In this document: piece after piece, positions 1 through 9,072 of the stretch | How positions within the stretch are numbered: position 1 is the stretch's first letter | Layout: every line of letters begins with the position of its first letter | DNA from: Methylicorpusculum oleiharenae | Lineage (GTDB): Bacteria; Pseudomonadota; Gammaproteobacteria; Methylococcales; Methylomonadaceae | Assembly (NCBI RefSeq): GCF_009828925.2 | Contig: NZ_WUTY02000001.1 | Span: 4,308,492-4,372,491 of the forward strand | Direction: 5' to 3' | DNA length: 64,000 nt | Program-made: the position numbers and the translations under genes | The notes under the pieces: model-generated | The model's input: the letters and a program-made list of their open reading frames with translations, nothing else | Databases searched by the model: none | Told to the model about the DNA's origin: nothing

Positions 1-1
1 A

Positions 2-700
2 AAAGAGCTGTATGATCCCAAGCAGGCAATCAACCAGACCTTTTGTCATGCCCAGCACTTTATCCAGCAAAAACTAGAGCAAATCGATACGCTGACAGAC
101 GAAACAGCAACACCGCCGATCATCGTCGCCCCTTTTGATGCCGAGCTGTTCGGCCACTGGTGGTTCGAAGGGCCTTTTTGGCTAGAGCACGTTTTGCGCT
201 TGGCTGACAACCCGGCTCACGGCTTGACGACGACAAACTGTCAGACTTATTTAGAACAATTTGAGGGAGGTCATGTCATAACGCCCAAAGCCTCATCATG
301 GGGTGAACACGGCTCTTCCGAATACTGGATTAACGAGAAAAATGACTGGATTTACCCGTTTCTTTATAAAGCCCAAGCGCAGATGGAAAAACTGGCCAGT
401 GACCTTTCCCGTCTGACAGTTGATAATTTACAAGAAAGAACATTAAATCAAGCAGCAAGATCTTTGCTACTAGCCCAAGCGTCAGACTGGCCGTTCATCA
501 TGAAATCAGGCACAGCAGTCGAATACGCTAACAAACGTATTACGGACCATCTGGCCCGATTTAATTATCTTCATGACAGTATCCGCAAAAACCGTATTGA
601 CGAGCGCTATCTTATAGCTTTGGAAACCATGGACAATCTGTTTCCGGACATTAATTTCAGAACGTTCTGCCCTAAAAAAAACAATACGGCACCCTATTAA
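2..700 (+). CDS. GH57 1,4-alpha-glucan branching enzyme, C-terminal part (5' truncated by window edge)
   Basis: The reading frame is open from base 2 and ends at the TAA at 700, so the start lies outside the window and about 232 C-terminal residues are visible. The stretch IIVAPFDAELFGHWWFEGP followed by the PKASSWGEHGSSEYW region is the hallmark of bacterial GH57 (DUF1957) branching enzymes; the aspartate of PFDAELFGHWW is the expected catalytic acid. Family members introduce alpha-1,6 branches into glycogen in the cytoplasm. The C-terminus holds the helical bundle (AARSLLLAQASDWPF) typical of the family. The next gene follows after 25 bp on the same strand, so the two may be co-transcribed. 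A close GH57 relative such as an amylopullulanase is the main alternative. Confidence 0.9.
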   Translation, partial: KELYDPKQAINQTFCHAQHFIQQKLEQIDTLTDETATPPIIVAPFDAELFGHWWFEGPFWLEHVLRLADNPAHGLTTTNCQTYLEQFEGGHVITPKASSWGEHGSSEYWINEKNDWIYPFLYKAQAQMEKLASDLSRLTVDNLQERTLNQAARSLLLAQASDWPFIMKSGTAVEYANKRITDHLARFNYLHDSIRKNRIDERYLIALETMDNLFPDINFRTFCPKKNNTAPY

Positions 701-725
701 ATCTGGAGACGGACAGGAAAATCCA

Positions 726-2219
726 ATGGATGACACACCTTCAAGCCACGAATTGCATCATGAAATATTCGGTTCCATCCTGGATAGAACCGAGATGACG
801 CCCTATTTATTGTTACCGGCAAAAGACTATTCGACAGCCCTGAAACAAGCCGCAAAAATGATGGGCAACCGCGGTTTTGATACGGTAAACAATGATGAAC
901 TGCAAGCCAGCGAGAAAATCAGGGCCACGCAATACATCAAACAAACTTATAAGTATTTTTTCAATTGGATGTTTCCTTTTGTAAAAAGCCAGTTGAACGC
1001 ACTTTGTGAAAAGGCGGGCAATAATCAGACGCTTTACCGGCAGTGTCTTATAACTATCGGTCAATTTGAATTAACGTTAAATGATCCTGAGTTTCAATAC
1101 TTGACGCTTGAAGATCCCAGACATCTTTTCTTGTTAGCCTCTTCGGGTAAATATCCGAAGGTATTTCATGGTTATCGTGACCAGAATAGGGAGGTTCCGA
1201 AACATTGGCAAGAAACCGCCTGCGCATTACTGAAAATGTGTCATTTGATCAAATCGGTTGAGGAAGACAGTCAGGATATCAATGACTTCGCCCAATTGGG
1301 CTTTTTTTTAGCCAGCGAAAAACAAAGCCTGGATGATTTGTTTATTTATGACTGGGAAAACCCGCGCCATATACCCGAAAGTGAATCAGCTCAGAATGCA
1401 TTCGTTAAAATATCCACTTTTTTCCATAAATTAAACGAATCCATTTGCCATCATAAAAATCATGGCTACATCGTGTTCGATAGCGGTGACGGCGTCAGAG
1501 TGAAAATTATCGAGATCAAAGCCCGTCTGAAAAGTCCGGAGAGCATGTTTACAAAACTTGGCAAAGACTTAGAAGGCGAAGCCTATGATATCCGAGATAT
1601 TTTGGCGCTGACCTTTATTCTCAAGGATAAAAACGATACTTTAAAACTCTTTCATGCGCTCCAAAAAAGAGGCGTTATCTTGCAGGAAAACACGGCATCC
1701 CATTCGATTACACAAACACTCTTCGACACGCCGGGAAGCATGAAGGAAGCGGTTAGAAAACTGATGATCAGCTTATCCAGAAGCGCCGGACGGCAGGATG
1801 AACCGGATGAAGAAGAACTGGCAACCCAGGCACAGGCGTTTTATGAAGCACTGAGTGTCAATGCCGCAAAGAACGAACATTCCTCGCAAGGCCATAGAAA
1901 ATTTCAATGCAAAATAACGTTCTCCTTACCCATCCATAGAGCAACCGATACGCATGAAATCCTGATCCCCGGAACACCTTTGTACGCCGGAAGAAATCAA
2001 ATCAACAAAATTACCCAGCAACATACCTTAGGTGTTGAAATCAGAATATCTGACGAACAAAGTTGGCGAACCTCAGAACAGAAAGGCGAATCACATCATA
2101 ACGCCTACAAATTTCGTCAAATTCTGGCCGTCATGAACAGGATTTTTAAAAACCGGTTTTATTTTACTGAAGAAAATATTGCTCAGCTCAGACAAGACCA
2201 AAATCAACTGTTCAGTTAA
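726..2219 (+). CDS. Uncharacterised 497-aa protein with RelA/SpoT-like synthetase-domain features
   Basis: I cannot name this family with certainty (it may belong to the TIGR04552-type uncharacterised group). Seen directly: an N-terminal half without recognisable motif, then residues 267-277 RLKSPESMFTK, residues 287-299 YDIRDILALTFIL, a segment at 385-398 and residues 436-462 beginning GVEIRISDEQSW and ending SHHNAYK. In order and spacing these resemble the RelA/SpoT synthetase core (RxKxxxSxxxK, xDxxxxR, YxSxH, VEIQIRTxxMHxxAExGxAAHxxYK). No HD hydrolase, TGS or ACT domain is apparent. It has no signal peptide, so it is probably cytoplasmic. It starts 25 bp after the glucan branching enzyme, which suggests shared transcription. 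The RSH link is inference from motif resemblance and several catalytic positions differ. Confidence 0.6.
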   Translation: MDDTPSSHELHHEIFGSILDRTEMTPYLLLPAKDYSTALKQAAKMMGNRGFDTVNNDELQASEKIRATQYIKQTYKYFFNWMFPFVKSQLNALCEKAGNNQTLYRQCLITIGQFELTLNDPEFQYLTLEDPRHLFLLASSGKYPKVFHGYRDQNREVPKHWQETACALLKMCHLIKSVEEDSQDINDFAQLGFFLASEKQSLDDLFIYDWENPRHIPESESAQNAFVKISTFFHKLNESICHHKNHGYIVFDSGDGVRVKIIEIKARLKSPESMFTKLGKDLEGEAYDIRDILALTFILKDKNDTLKLFHALQKRGVILQENTASHSITQTLFDTPGSMKEAVRKLMISLSRSAGRQDEPDEEELATQAQAFYEALSVNAAKNEHSSQGHRKFQCKITFSLPIHRATDTHEILIPGTPLYAGRNQINKITQQHTLGVEIRISDEQSWRTSEQKGESHHNAYKFRQILAVMNRIFKNRFYFTEENIAQLRQDQNQLFS

Positions 2220-2776
2220 TTCCATCACAAAGCATCCGCTTTATCTTGCTTAGGTTATGGGCGTGGCGGCACGTTTTTTCAAGATAAACGCAAAAAAACC
2301 TCTTATTCCCTCGCTTAATTTTGTGGGTATAGAAAATTAAAACAGGTTAAATAACACAACGCTCTGTGTCATATGCCCTGTTGCGAGAATAACGCTTATC
2401 CCTCCCTATCAAAAAACACTGAAAAACCTTATATTTAAATCAATAAGTCTTTGTTTTATATTTCATTGTTTACATAATGGCCACAATATTGCTAAGAGTT
2501 ATTTCAAAGAATTTTGTAACTATTCAGCGCGACAGACTTGCCCCCCCCCAAGAAAAGGCTGGGATGAGGGAATAAAATGAAGAATTTTTTCCTTATTTTT
2601 AACGCCCATCACCCTGCCCTCTCCGGCTGGAGAGGGACTTTTGTGCTTCGCTCTGAATAGTTACAGAATTTTAAACACACTCCGTTATACGTGTGAACGA
2701 AGGCTTGTTGATTGCGCTGAACATCCCTCGATTATTGAGCCTCCTTACTTTGACTTCTAGCCCATAATTTTAAAGC
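2220..2776. other. Non-coding gap with a MITE-like element
   Basis: No convincing gene is present. A weak stem CGTG/CACG followed by six T at 2262-2279 could terminate the preceding gene. The main content is the inverted-repeat element listed at 2510-2670, which includes a run of C near 2540-2550. The remaining sequence is AT-rich and probably holds the promoter of the cytochrome gene at 2777. Confidence 0.6.
2510..2670. repeat. Small inverted-repeat element (MITE-like), 161 bp
   Basis: The left end (2510-2532) and the reverse complement of the right end (2648-2670) agree at 21 of 23 positions; the shared core is GTAACTATTCAG. The interior holds a poly-C tract and a second palindromic stretch around CCCTCTCCGGCTGGAGAGGG (2619-2638). 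There is no coding capacity. Size, terminal inverted repeats and location between genes are typical of a miniature inverted-repeat element or a bacterial palindromic repeat. No clear target duplication is visible. Confidence 0.6.
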
Positions 2777-4867
2777 ATGAATAAAAAAAGAGCTTACACG
2801 CTAACAGGCGTTATGACGATCATCGGTATAACCGCATTTTTCTCTTTACAATCTTCAACTGAATTTAGCAATGAACCGTTACTGGGCCACGGCAATAAAG
2901 ACGCATTGAGCACGATATACAGCAACTGGAAAAGCAATTATGAAGCGAGTGGCGGCAGCCCTACAACGCTAAAAATTCCCTTAGCTTATTCTCGCATTTT
3001 TTCTGAAACGCCGACTTTGGCTCGGGGACTATTCAAGCTGGATCTTATGAAAGGCGATATATCAGTCCAGGTAAAAGGGCTCGACAACAAACGCTATGAC
3101 TTATGGCTAGTGGATAACAAAGAAGGCGATCAACAGACAGTAAAACCCGAACCGGCTGACGGCTATTACCGGATTGGGGAACTGAACCACAAAGACAACT
3201 CTGCCGAGCTGATTACTCAATTAAAAAAAGATGAACTGCAAAACTTTAAAATAGATATGCTGGCCATCACACCCGCTGGCATAAGGCCGGATCAATCGAT
3301 TGTCATCAGCGGAGCACCTGGTGCATTACAACGCTTGTATTATTCAGACAAGCTATGGACTTTGACTCAAGTGGGTGAAGTCATTTCAAAACCTTATTCA
3401 AAAATACCTTTTGAATTTTTATTACCCAAATCCGCACAGGCAGCAAATCACAAACAAACCAACCTGACCAGCGTACTCGGTGCAGAAATCGCCGAAGGAC
3501 GCAGATTATTTATCAATGAAACCTTCAACGGTAACGGCCGCACTTGCGTTACCTGCCATAGACTGGATAACAACCATACCATTGATCCCAAATACATTGC
3601 CAAGCTGCCTAAAAATGATCCTTTATTTGTTGCCGAGACCAGACCTGCTCTCAAGGACTTGGAAAAACCCAGACTGATGCGGGAAATGGGCTTGGTGCTG
3701 AGCAACATCGATGGATTTGACAAGCCCGGCGTCATGCGAAGTGTCCCTCATTTGCTGGCACTGTCGACCAGCATCACGACAGAATTGGTCGCCAATAAAG
3801 GAGAATTCCCGCAAGATGAAGAATTTGAACATGCCTTGGGTTGGTCAGGTGATGGATCAGTGGGCAACGGTTCGTTGCGTGAATTTACCATCGGGGCAGT
3901 GGTTCAGCATTTTCCAAAAACGTTAAACAGACAGCCGGGTAAAGATTTCCGCTTGCCTACCGACGCTGAATTAACTGCAATTGAGCTTTATATGCTGTCG
4001 TTAGGCCGCAGTGAAGACTTAAATTTGAGCAAAATGACCTTCAAATCAGAAATAGTGCAGCGAGGAAAAGTTTTATTCGACACTAAAGAAAATCCGGTTG
4101 ACTCGTCAGGAAAACCGGTTTTCGGAAAGTCAGCTAACTGTAACGGATGCCACTCCAATGCGGGCGCAATCAGTTCCACGACAAATGGTAATCCAACCCG
4201 TGATACCGGGATAGAAATGATGATGGATCAGGCCGCAGTTCTGCTGGATCCGGACACACCGATGGACGGCGGCTTCGGGACAGATCCTCACGGTGATTGC
4301 AGCAGCCTTTTACGCTCGCAACAGGAGGAAGATGCGCCTTGCAATTATGGTGAAGGACGTTTTAACACCCCCACTCTGGTCGAAGCGGCTGACACAGCGC
4401 CCTTCTTTCACAATAACAGCGTCAGTACGATAGAAGAAGCGGTTGCCTATTACAACACAGAGGCATTTAATAACTCACCCGGACACCTCACCTCTTCTCG
4501 TAAAGATCGCCAAGTCAAGATAGGCTCATCGCAGGTAGTGGCAGTTGCTCTCTTCCTTAGAAGCATCAATGCTCTGGAAAATATTCGAAACTCCAATCAT
4601 TTGCTGGATCAAGCCATGAAGCTGGATGCCGCAAACGGAAGAGAAATGGTCAAGCTCGCGATGGCTGATACCGAAGACGCGATAGAGGTGCTGACTGAAG
4701 GACAAATATTACCTTATCCTGAAGCGGTAAAAAAATTGGAAGCTGCCTATAGACTGGAAGCGACAGCGGCACTGTTACAAGTCCCAACCATTCGGAATCC
4801 CATGCTGAGAAAAGCCAGAAACTTAAAGTCGGAAGCCAACTCACTGATAGTCGATATTGCCTCATAA
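2777..4867 (+). CDS. Di-haem c-type cytochrome of the cytochrome c peroxidase/MauG/RoxA superfamily
   Basis: The 696-residue product has an N-terminal signal or membrane anchor (residues 5-26: TLTGVMTIIGITAFFSL) and two haem c motifs, C257-V-T-C-H261 and C455-N-G-C-H459, so it should be exported and carry two covalent haems. The C-terminal half has the family segment GRFNTPTLVEAADTAPFFHN. Relatives reduce peroxide (CCP), perform long-range oxidation (MauG) or cleave polyisoprene (RoxA). At 696 aa it is about twice CCP length and nearer to RoxA-like proteins, with roughly 200 extra N-terminal residues before the first haem that include a beta-rich segment (residues about 75-180). The substrate cannot be deduced. 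The stop codon lies inside the putative target duplication of the downstream MITE. Confidence 0.8.
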   Translation: MNKKRAYTLTGVMTIIGITAFFSLQSSTEFSNEPLLGHGNKDALSTIYSNWKSNYEASGGSPTTLKIPLAYSRIFSETPTLARGLFKLDLMKGDISVQVKGLDNKRYDLWLVDNKEGDQQTVKPEPADGYYRIGELNHKDNSAELITQLKKDELQNFKIDMLAITPAGIRPDQSIVISGAPGALQRLYYSDKLWTLTQVGEVISKPYSKIPFEFLLPKSAQAANHKQTNLTSVLGAEIAEGRRLFINETFNGNGRTCVTCHRLDNNHTIDPKYIAKLPKNDPLFVAETRPALKDLEKPRLMREMGLVLSNIDGFDKPGVMRSVPHLLALSTSITTELVANKGEFPQDEEFEHALGWSGDGSVGNGSLREFTIGAVVQHFPKTLNRQPGKDFRLPTDAELTAIELYMLSLGRSEDLNLSKMTFKSEIVQRGKVLFDTKENPVDSSGKPVFGKSANCNGCHSNAGAISSTTNGNPTRDTGIEMMMDQAAVLLDPDTPMDGGFGTDPHGDCSSLLRSQQEEDAPCNYGEGRFNTPTLVEAADTAPFFHNNSVSTIEEAVAYYNTEAFNNSPGHLTSSRKDRQVKIGSSQVVAVALFLRSINALENIRNSNHLLDQAMKLDAANGREMVKLAMADTEDAIEVLTEGQILPYPEAVKKLEAAYRLEATAALLQVPTIRNPMLRKARNLKSEANSLIVDIAS

Positions 4868-4872
4868 TTTTT

Positions 4873-5057
4873 CCTGATTATAAAAATGTTTCGGTTCTAA
4901 CTCTTTTCCCCTAGCCGACCGCGTCATTTCGGCAGTGATTGCCGAAATCCAGACCATCTGGATAGCTCGAAGCTTACCCTACATGGCACTGGATGCCCGT
5001 TTCCGGACGGGCATGACGGGCTCTTATTGATTTAGCTGAAACAGCTTGCTAATCAGG
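4873..5057. repeat. MITE family 1, copy A (decayed)
   Basis: Begins CCTGATTATAAAAATGTTTC and ends with the inverted counterpart GCTTGCTAATCAGG. The interior (around 4920-5025) contains the shared block GCACTGGATGCCCGTTTCC and GACGGGCATGACGGGC found in the copies at 26959-27152 and 39681-39874. At 185 bp it is slightly shorter and more diverged than those. The flanks TAATTTTT and TAATATTA match at 6 of 8 positions, as expected of an old 8-bp target duplication. Confidence 0.8.
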
Positions 5058-6049
5058 TAATATTATTGACTCACACAATACGCCAATGGCACTTACTGCG
5101 ATTGGTGCTCTATGTAATAATCGGCCTGGTCCATAGCGGTGTATTTCCCAGACACCTGCAGTAATTATGTTCCGAAACTAACTAATCACGGCTATTAAAT
5201 GCTATACACCTATCTGATCGAAAAACGGCAGCAATTACCAATGTGGCTCCAAAAGAAGGAGGCAAGATGAGTTTGGCAAGGATGTCGATAGCATTAAAGC
5301 TGCCTCCAAACCGCACAGAACGTGTTCAGAACGATCCTCAAGGCTCATCCTGCACCATTAAGAAAGTCGAACGATTTTCAGTATGAAAGAAATAAATCAC
5401 CTATCAACTGTCACTTTGATGAACTAGAATATCTCTTAATTTTTAAATCTGGAAAGAATCATTTCATCCCCCAAAATTCACAAAAAATACAAAAATTTTC
5501 AAAGAGATGTCAATCTGTAGGCCGTCACTCACAGTATGAATAACTGAATCAATACAACACCCTGATTTCTTTTGAGTCTATCTTGGTTTTTCGTAGACTA
5601 ACAACGGATTTTAGGATAAAACCCTATCAGATTAGCAACATTGGCCACCTTGTTTACAGCAAATAATTGAACGGATCACTTGGAAATAAACGTTCTGAAG
5701 CCAGAGAAAGAAGGCGCTCACCTTGCCTACACGCGCTCTTTAACCTCTCCTTTTGGAGAATACTAGGATATACATTTGAATTTCCAGAACATGGATCATG
5801 ACCTTTATTGCATTAAGTTTGCTTTGGAAGAGTGATATCGTTTAGTTAATGATTAATTTGCAAATAGAGTTGGGGCTATTTTAATATTTGGCATTAATGA
5901 TTCCCAGAAACCCTGCACTTTATCTCTAACCTGAAAAAAGTGTCACGATAACTTCTATTCTGATATTCAGCATTTTGGCTAACGTCTCTTCCGGCCTGCA
6001 TGACAAACTATTTAAACCACTACTTTCATAAAACATAGGGACCTCCCAA
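5058..6049. other. Gap of about 1 kb with no convincing gene
   Basis: No protein of recognisable family is encoded. A short ORF with a strong ribosome binding site (5267-5386) is listed separately. A 73-residue ORF at 5322-5543 has low-complexity composition and no RBS and was not accepted. The 3' end should contain the promoter of the TPR lipoprotein gene; I see no confident -35/-10 pair. Confidence 0.5.
5267..5386 (+). CDS. Possible 39-aa small ORF with strong Shine-Dalgarno
   Basis: The sequence AAGGAGG ends five bases before an ATG that opens 39 codons (starting MSLARMSIALKLPPNRTERV, ending KKVERFSV) up to the TGA at 5384-5386. The product has no signal peptide, membrane segment or known motif. 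The only support is the near-perfect ribosome binding site with suitable spacing; it may be a chance ORF or the start of a decayed gene. Confidence 0.22.
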   Translation: MSLARMSIALKLPPNRTERVQNDPQGSSCTIKKVERFSV

Positions 6050-8437
6050 ATGATAGCTGTACAATTTATCCACCGGTTACTGCTGGTTATCACGCTCGCA
6101 CTGCTGACGGCCTGCGGCAGCTCACAAGAGCGCGAGCAAAAGTATCTTGAAAAAGCCCAGTCCTTTTACGATCAGAACAATCTTGAGAAAGCCCGTGTAG
6201 AGCTAAAAAATGTTCTGCAAATCAACCCCAAAAACATGGATGCTAATTTTCTTTTGGCTCAAGTCGAAGAAAAAAGCCAAAATTGGCAAAAAGTATTCGG
6301 TTTATTATCCGCCGTTGTCGAAGGCCAACCGGACCGTTTCGATGCTCAAGTTAAACTGGGTAAATTATTTTTAATCAGCGGCAACGTAGAGAAAGCGGAA
6401 GAAAAAGCGGATTTAGTCCTGGCAAAAGCTCCTGAAAATATCGATGCTCTGGCATTAAAAGGCGCGATATTCCTACGTAAAGAAGACCCGACCCAAGCGA
6501 AGGCGCTTTTTGAAAAAGTCTTGGCACTCGAACCGGGCCAACAAGACGCAACCTTATTAATGGTGAAAATTCTGGGTGACGAGAAAAAAATTGATGAGGC
6601 ATTGCAGTTAGTAGAATCGGCTTTAAAAGTCCATCCTGATGCGATTAATCTTGCGTTGGTAAAAATCAATATTCTTTCTGCTCAAGGCAAAAAAGATCAG
6701 GTTGAAGCCGAGATGAAAGCCTTGGCAATGCAATTTCCGGAAAATGAAAATTTGAATTATGGGTTAGCCAAGTTTTATGCATCCGATAAACGTATTGATG
6801 AGGCTGAACAGGTATTAAACAATTTAATAACTAAACTGCCAGAAGCTGATGGCCCCAAGTTAGCTTTGGTCGATTTTTTGATCTCACAAAGAAGCAAAGA
6901 CATAGCTGAAACCAAATTGCAGGCCCTAATCAAGGAAAACCCAAAAAACTTTAGCCTGCGTTTTGCCTTACTCAGAATCTATCAGGATCAACCGGACCGT
7001 ATCAAAGAAGTTCTGAATACCATCGTTGCTGATGATCCCGGCGGTAAACACGGACTTGAAGCACAAACTCGATTGGCCGCCATTGCAATCAGTGACAAAG
7101 ACATGGAAAAAGCCCGTGGGATTCTTGAAGAAGTTATCAAAGCCGATCAGAAAAACAGTAATGCGCTTTTGATGAGGGCGGGCATCTTTCTTAACGAGAA
7201 GAGCTTTGACGCCGCCACGGCCGATTTAAGAACCGTATTGCGTGATGAACCGGAATCCGAAAAAGCCCTGCTATTGCTGGCAAGCACCCATCTACAAAAC
7301 GGAAAAATCGATTTGGCCCGTGAATCTCTTGAGAAAATCCTGGCTATCAATCCCAAGAATCTGATTGCGTCACGTGACTTGGCCAGATTGATGGTAAGAC
7401 AAAATCAGGCTGACGCGGCATTAGCACTGTTGGAAAAAACGCAAACCAATAATGAAAAAGATGTCGAGACTGTCGTTATGCTGGTCGACTTATACGGGCA
7501 ACGTAAAGACTGGCCTAAAGCTGAAGCCGCAGCCCATTCATTGCTCGACCTTAGCGATAATAAAGAATTGGCCCATTATAAAATAGCCCAAGTCAATTTA
7601 GCTCAAGGAAAAACAAAAGAAGCAGCGGATGAATTCAAAAAAGTATTGGAAATCAAACCCTTTGCTATCGACGCTGTCAGCGGATTGGTTAACAGTTACC
7701 TGGCACAAAAAGACATTAAACAAGCTGAAAAAACGCTGGATGAGATATTAGCCAAACAACCCGAAAACGGTGCTTTCCTGTCCATGCGTGGCGAAATATA
7801 TCTCAAACAAAACAAATTTGTCGAAGGTGAGAAGCTTTATTCCAAAGTGGTAGAACTTTATCCTAAGTTTGAACAAGGCTATCGCGATTTGGCTTCTGTT
7901 TACTTAAGACAGGAACAAACCGATAAAGCACTTAACGTTTATCAAAAAGGATTGGGCGTCTTACCCGATAGCGTTCAGCTATTAATGGAATTTGCAGCGA
8001 TTAATGAAATCACCAAAAATACCGATGCCGCAATGGCTACGTATGAAAAAGTGCTCACACTTAAGCCTGAGCATCAGCTGGCAACCAATAATTTAGCCGC
8101 ATTACTGGCCAACAAAGGTGGTGAAGAAAATATTAAACGGGGATTATCGTTAGCGCAAACCTTTAAAAACTCAGATTTCCCGTCATTCTTGGATACCTTT
8201 GGCTGGTTGAGTTATCTGAATGATCAGACAGATGATGCAGTGGCCGCATTAGAAAAAGCCGTTGCGAAAGAGGCGAGAATTCCCGACCTTCATTACCATC
8301 TGGGTATGATCTATCTGAAAAAAGGGCGTAATGAAGACGCTAAACAAGCATTTGAAAAAGCACTTTCCCTTAACACGGCTTTTGATGATGCAGATAAGGC
8401 AAAAACAGAACTTGAAAAACTGAAAACAGGTTCATAA
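6050..8437 (+). CDS. prsT: PEP-CTERM system TPR-repeat lipoprotein (PrsT type)
   Basis: The 795-residue product starts with a lipoprotein signal peptide whose lipobox is L19-T-A-C22, then consists almost entirely of tandem tetratricopeptide repeats (LEKARVELKNVLQINP, AKALFEKVLALEPGQ and many more). Architecture and length match the PrsT lipoproteins that accompany exosortase/PEP-CTERM loci, where they are thought to act in envelope assembly or exopolysaccharide export. The mature protein should be anchored in the outer or inner membrane facing the periplasm. A PEP-CTERM protein is encoded next (9073-10011), which supports the assignment, but no exosortase gene is in the window. A cellulose-synthase-type TPR scaffold (BcsC-like) is a less likely alternative because no beta-barrel follows. 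Confidence 0.82.
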   Translation: MIAVQFIHRLLLVITLALLTACGSSQEREQKYLEKAQSFYDQNNLEKARVELKNVLQINPKNMDANFLLAQVEEKSQNWQKVFGLLSAVVEGQPDRFDAQVKLGKLFLISGNVEKAEEKADLVLAKAPENIDALALKGAIFLRKEDPTQAKALFEKVLALEPGQQDATLLMVKILGDEKKIDEALQLVESALKVHPDAINLALVKINILSAQGKKDQVEAEMKALAMQFPENENLNYGLAKFYASDKRIDEAEQVLNNLITKLPEADGPKLALVDFLISQRSKDIAETKLQALIKENPKNFSLRFALLRIYQDQPDRIKEVLNTIVADDPGGKHGLEAQTRLAAIAISDKDMEKARGILEEVIKADQKNSNALLMRAGIFLNEKSFDAATADLRTVLRDEPESEKALLLLASTHLQNGKIDLARESLEKILAINPKNLIASRDLARLMVRQNQADAALALLEKTQTNNEKDVETVVMLVDLYGQRKDWPKAEAAAHSLLDLSDNKELAHYKIAQVNLAQGKTKEAADEFKKVLEIKPFAIDAVSGLVNSYLAQKDIKQAEKTLDEILAKQPENGAFLSMRGEIYLKQNKFVEGEKLYSKVVELYPKFEQGYRDLASVYLRQEQTDKALNVYQKGLGVLPDSVQLLMEFAAINEITKNTDAAMATYEKVLTLKPEHQLATNNLAALLANKGGEENIKRGLSLAQTFKNSDFPSFLDTFGWLSYLNDQTDDAVAALEKAVAKEARIPDLHYHLGMIYLKKGRNEDAKQAFEKALSLNTAFDDADKAKTELEKLKTGS

Positions 8438-8452
8438 TCCTTAATATAGTGG

Positions 8453-8494
8453 GTTGAATCTATCACCGCCATTGATGCGAGTGATAGATTCAAC
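8453..8494. repeat. Perfect 14-bp inverted repeat just after the TPR lipoprotein gene
   Basis: GTTGAATCTATCAC (8453-8466) is repeated exactly in reverse complement at 8481-8494, separated by a 14-base loop. It begins 15 bp after the stop codon at 8437. There is no long T-run after it (GGTTTT follows on the + strand), so it could be a transcript-stabilising hairpin or an imperfect terminator. Confidence 0.6.
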
Positions 8495-8897
8495 GGTTTT
8501 AAAGTTAGCTCTGTTTGCCTCACAACACGCGTTAAATCTCAGGGCTTATTCTGTTACAAGAAAGCTGCATTATTCAGTAGCTTCCCGTCAACTTGGTTTT
8601 AGCAATAAACCGAAATCGAAAAATTTCAGGTCATATCCCACAATTTTTGTATGTGTCTGCGTCATATGACACATTATTGAGTTTTCTCTTTTCCCAAATA
8701 AAATGTTCAGAAGCCTCAATCAATAAATCGGCTTTAAAAACGTCACTTCTCTATCAAATGGTTATTTTAATTTCAATATAATCAATTGCTTATTCTCTCA
8801 TCAAAAAAATAAAATCCACATCCGCTTATTTGATAATTATTGGCTCGTTAATTGCCTTTATGAAAGTCATACTGACTTAATCGATGATATCAGTAGA

Positions 8898-8974
8898 TCG
8901 CCACACCTGTTGCGAGACAGGGCCGGAAAGCCTATGGGTCTTGAATCAATTGACTTCAAGATAGCCGGGTCGCC
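8898..8974 (+). promoter_or_regulatory. GEMM-like cyclic-di-GMP class I riboswitch aptamer (variant core)
   Basis: Hairpin 1 is CCTGTT (8906-8911), a GCGA tetraloop and GACAGG (8916-8921). It is followed by GCCGGAAAGCCTATGGG, then hairpin 2 formed by TCTTGAA (8939-8945) and TTCAAGA (8955-8961), then TAGCCGGGTCGCC (8962-8974). This order, the GNRA loop, the AAAGCC..GGGTC linker and the terminal TAGCCGGGTYGCC match the GEMM (c-di-GMP-I) consensus. Two core bases differ from the usual GACGCAAAGCC and the closing stem P1 is not obvious, so ligand specificity or activity may differ. It lies in the leader of the PEP-CTERM gene, a plausible target for c-di-GMP control. Confidence 0.62.
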
Positions 8975-8991
8975 TCCTTTTAAAAAGGAGG
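8973..8991 (+). terminator. Hairpin overlapping the riboswitch 3' end (possible expression platform)
   Basis: CCTCCT (8973-8978) pairs with AGGAGG (8986-8991) around a TTTAAAA loop. Its 5' arm overlaps the last two bases of the GEMM-like aptamer, as expected of a terminator that competes with aptamer folding. The downstream T-tract is weak and interrupted (GCTTAGCTTTGCGTTTT), so termination is uncertain. Confidence 0.4.
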
Positions 8992-9072
8992 TCTGCTTAG
9001 CTTTGCGTTTTAATGAGGCCGGCAGACATCACTTCTTTTATTAGCAAATAAACCATGAGGGTTCTAAAAGTG

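Noticed and set aside
5322-5543. 73-aa ORF on the + strand
   Set aside because: Biased composition, no ribosome binding site and no recognisable motif; likely chance.
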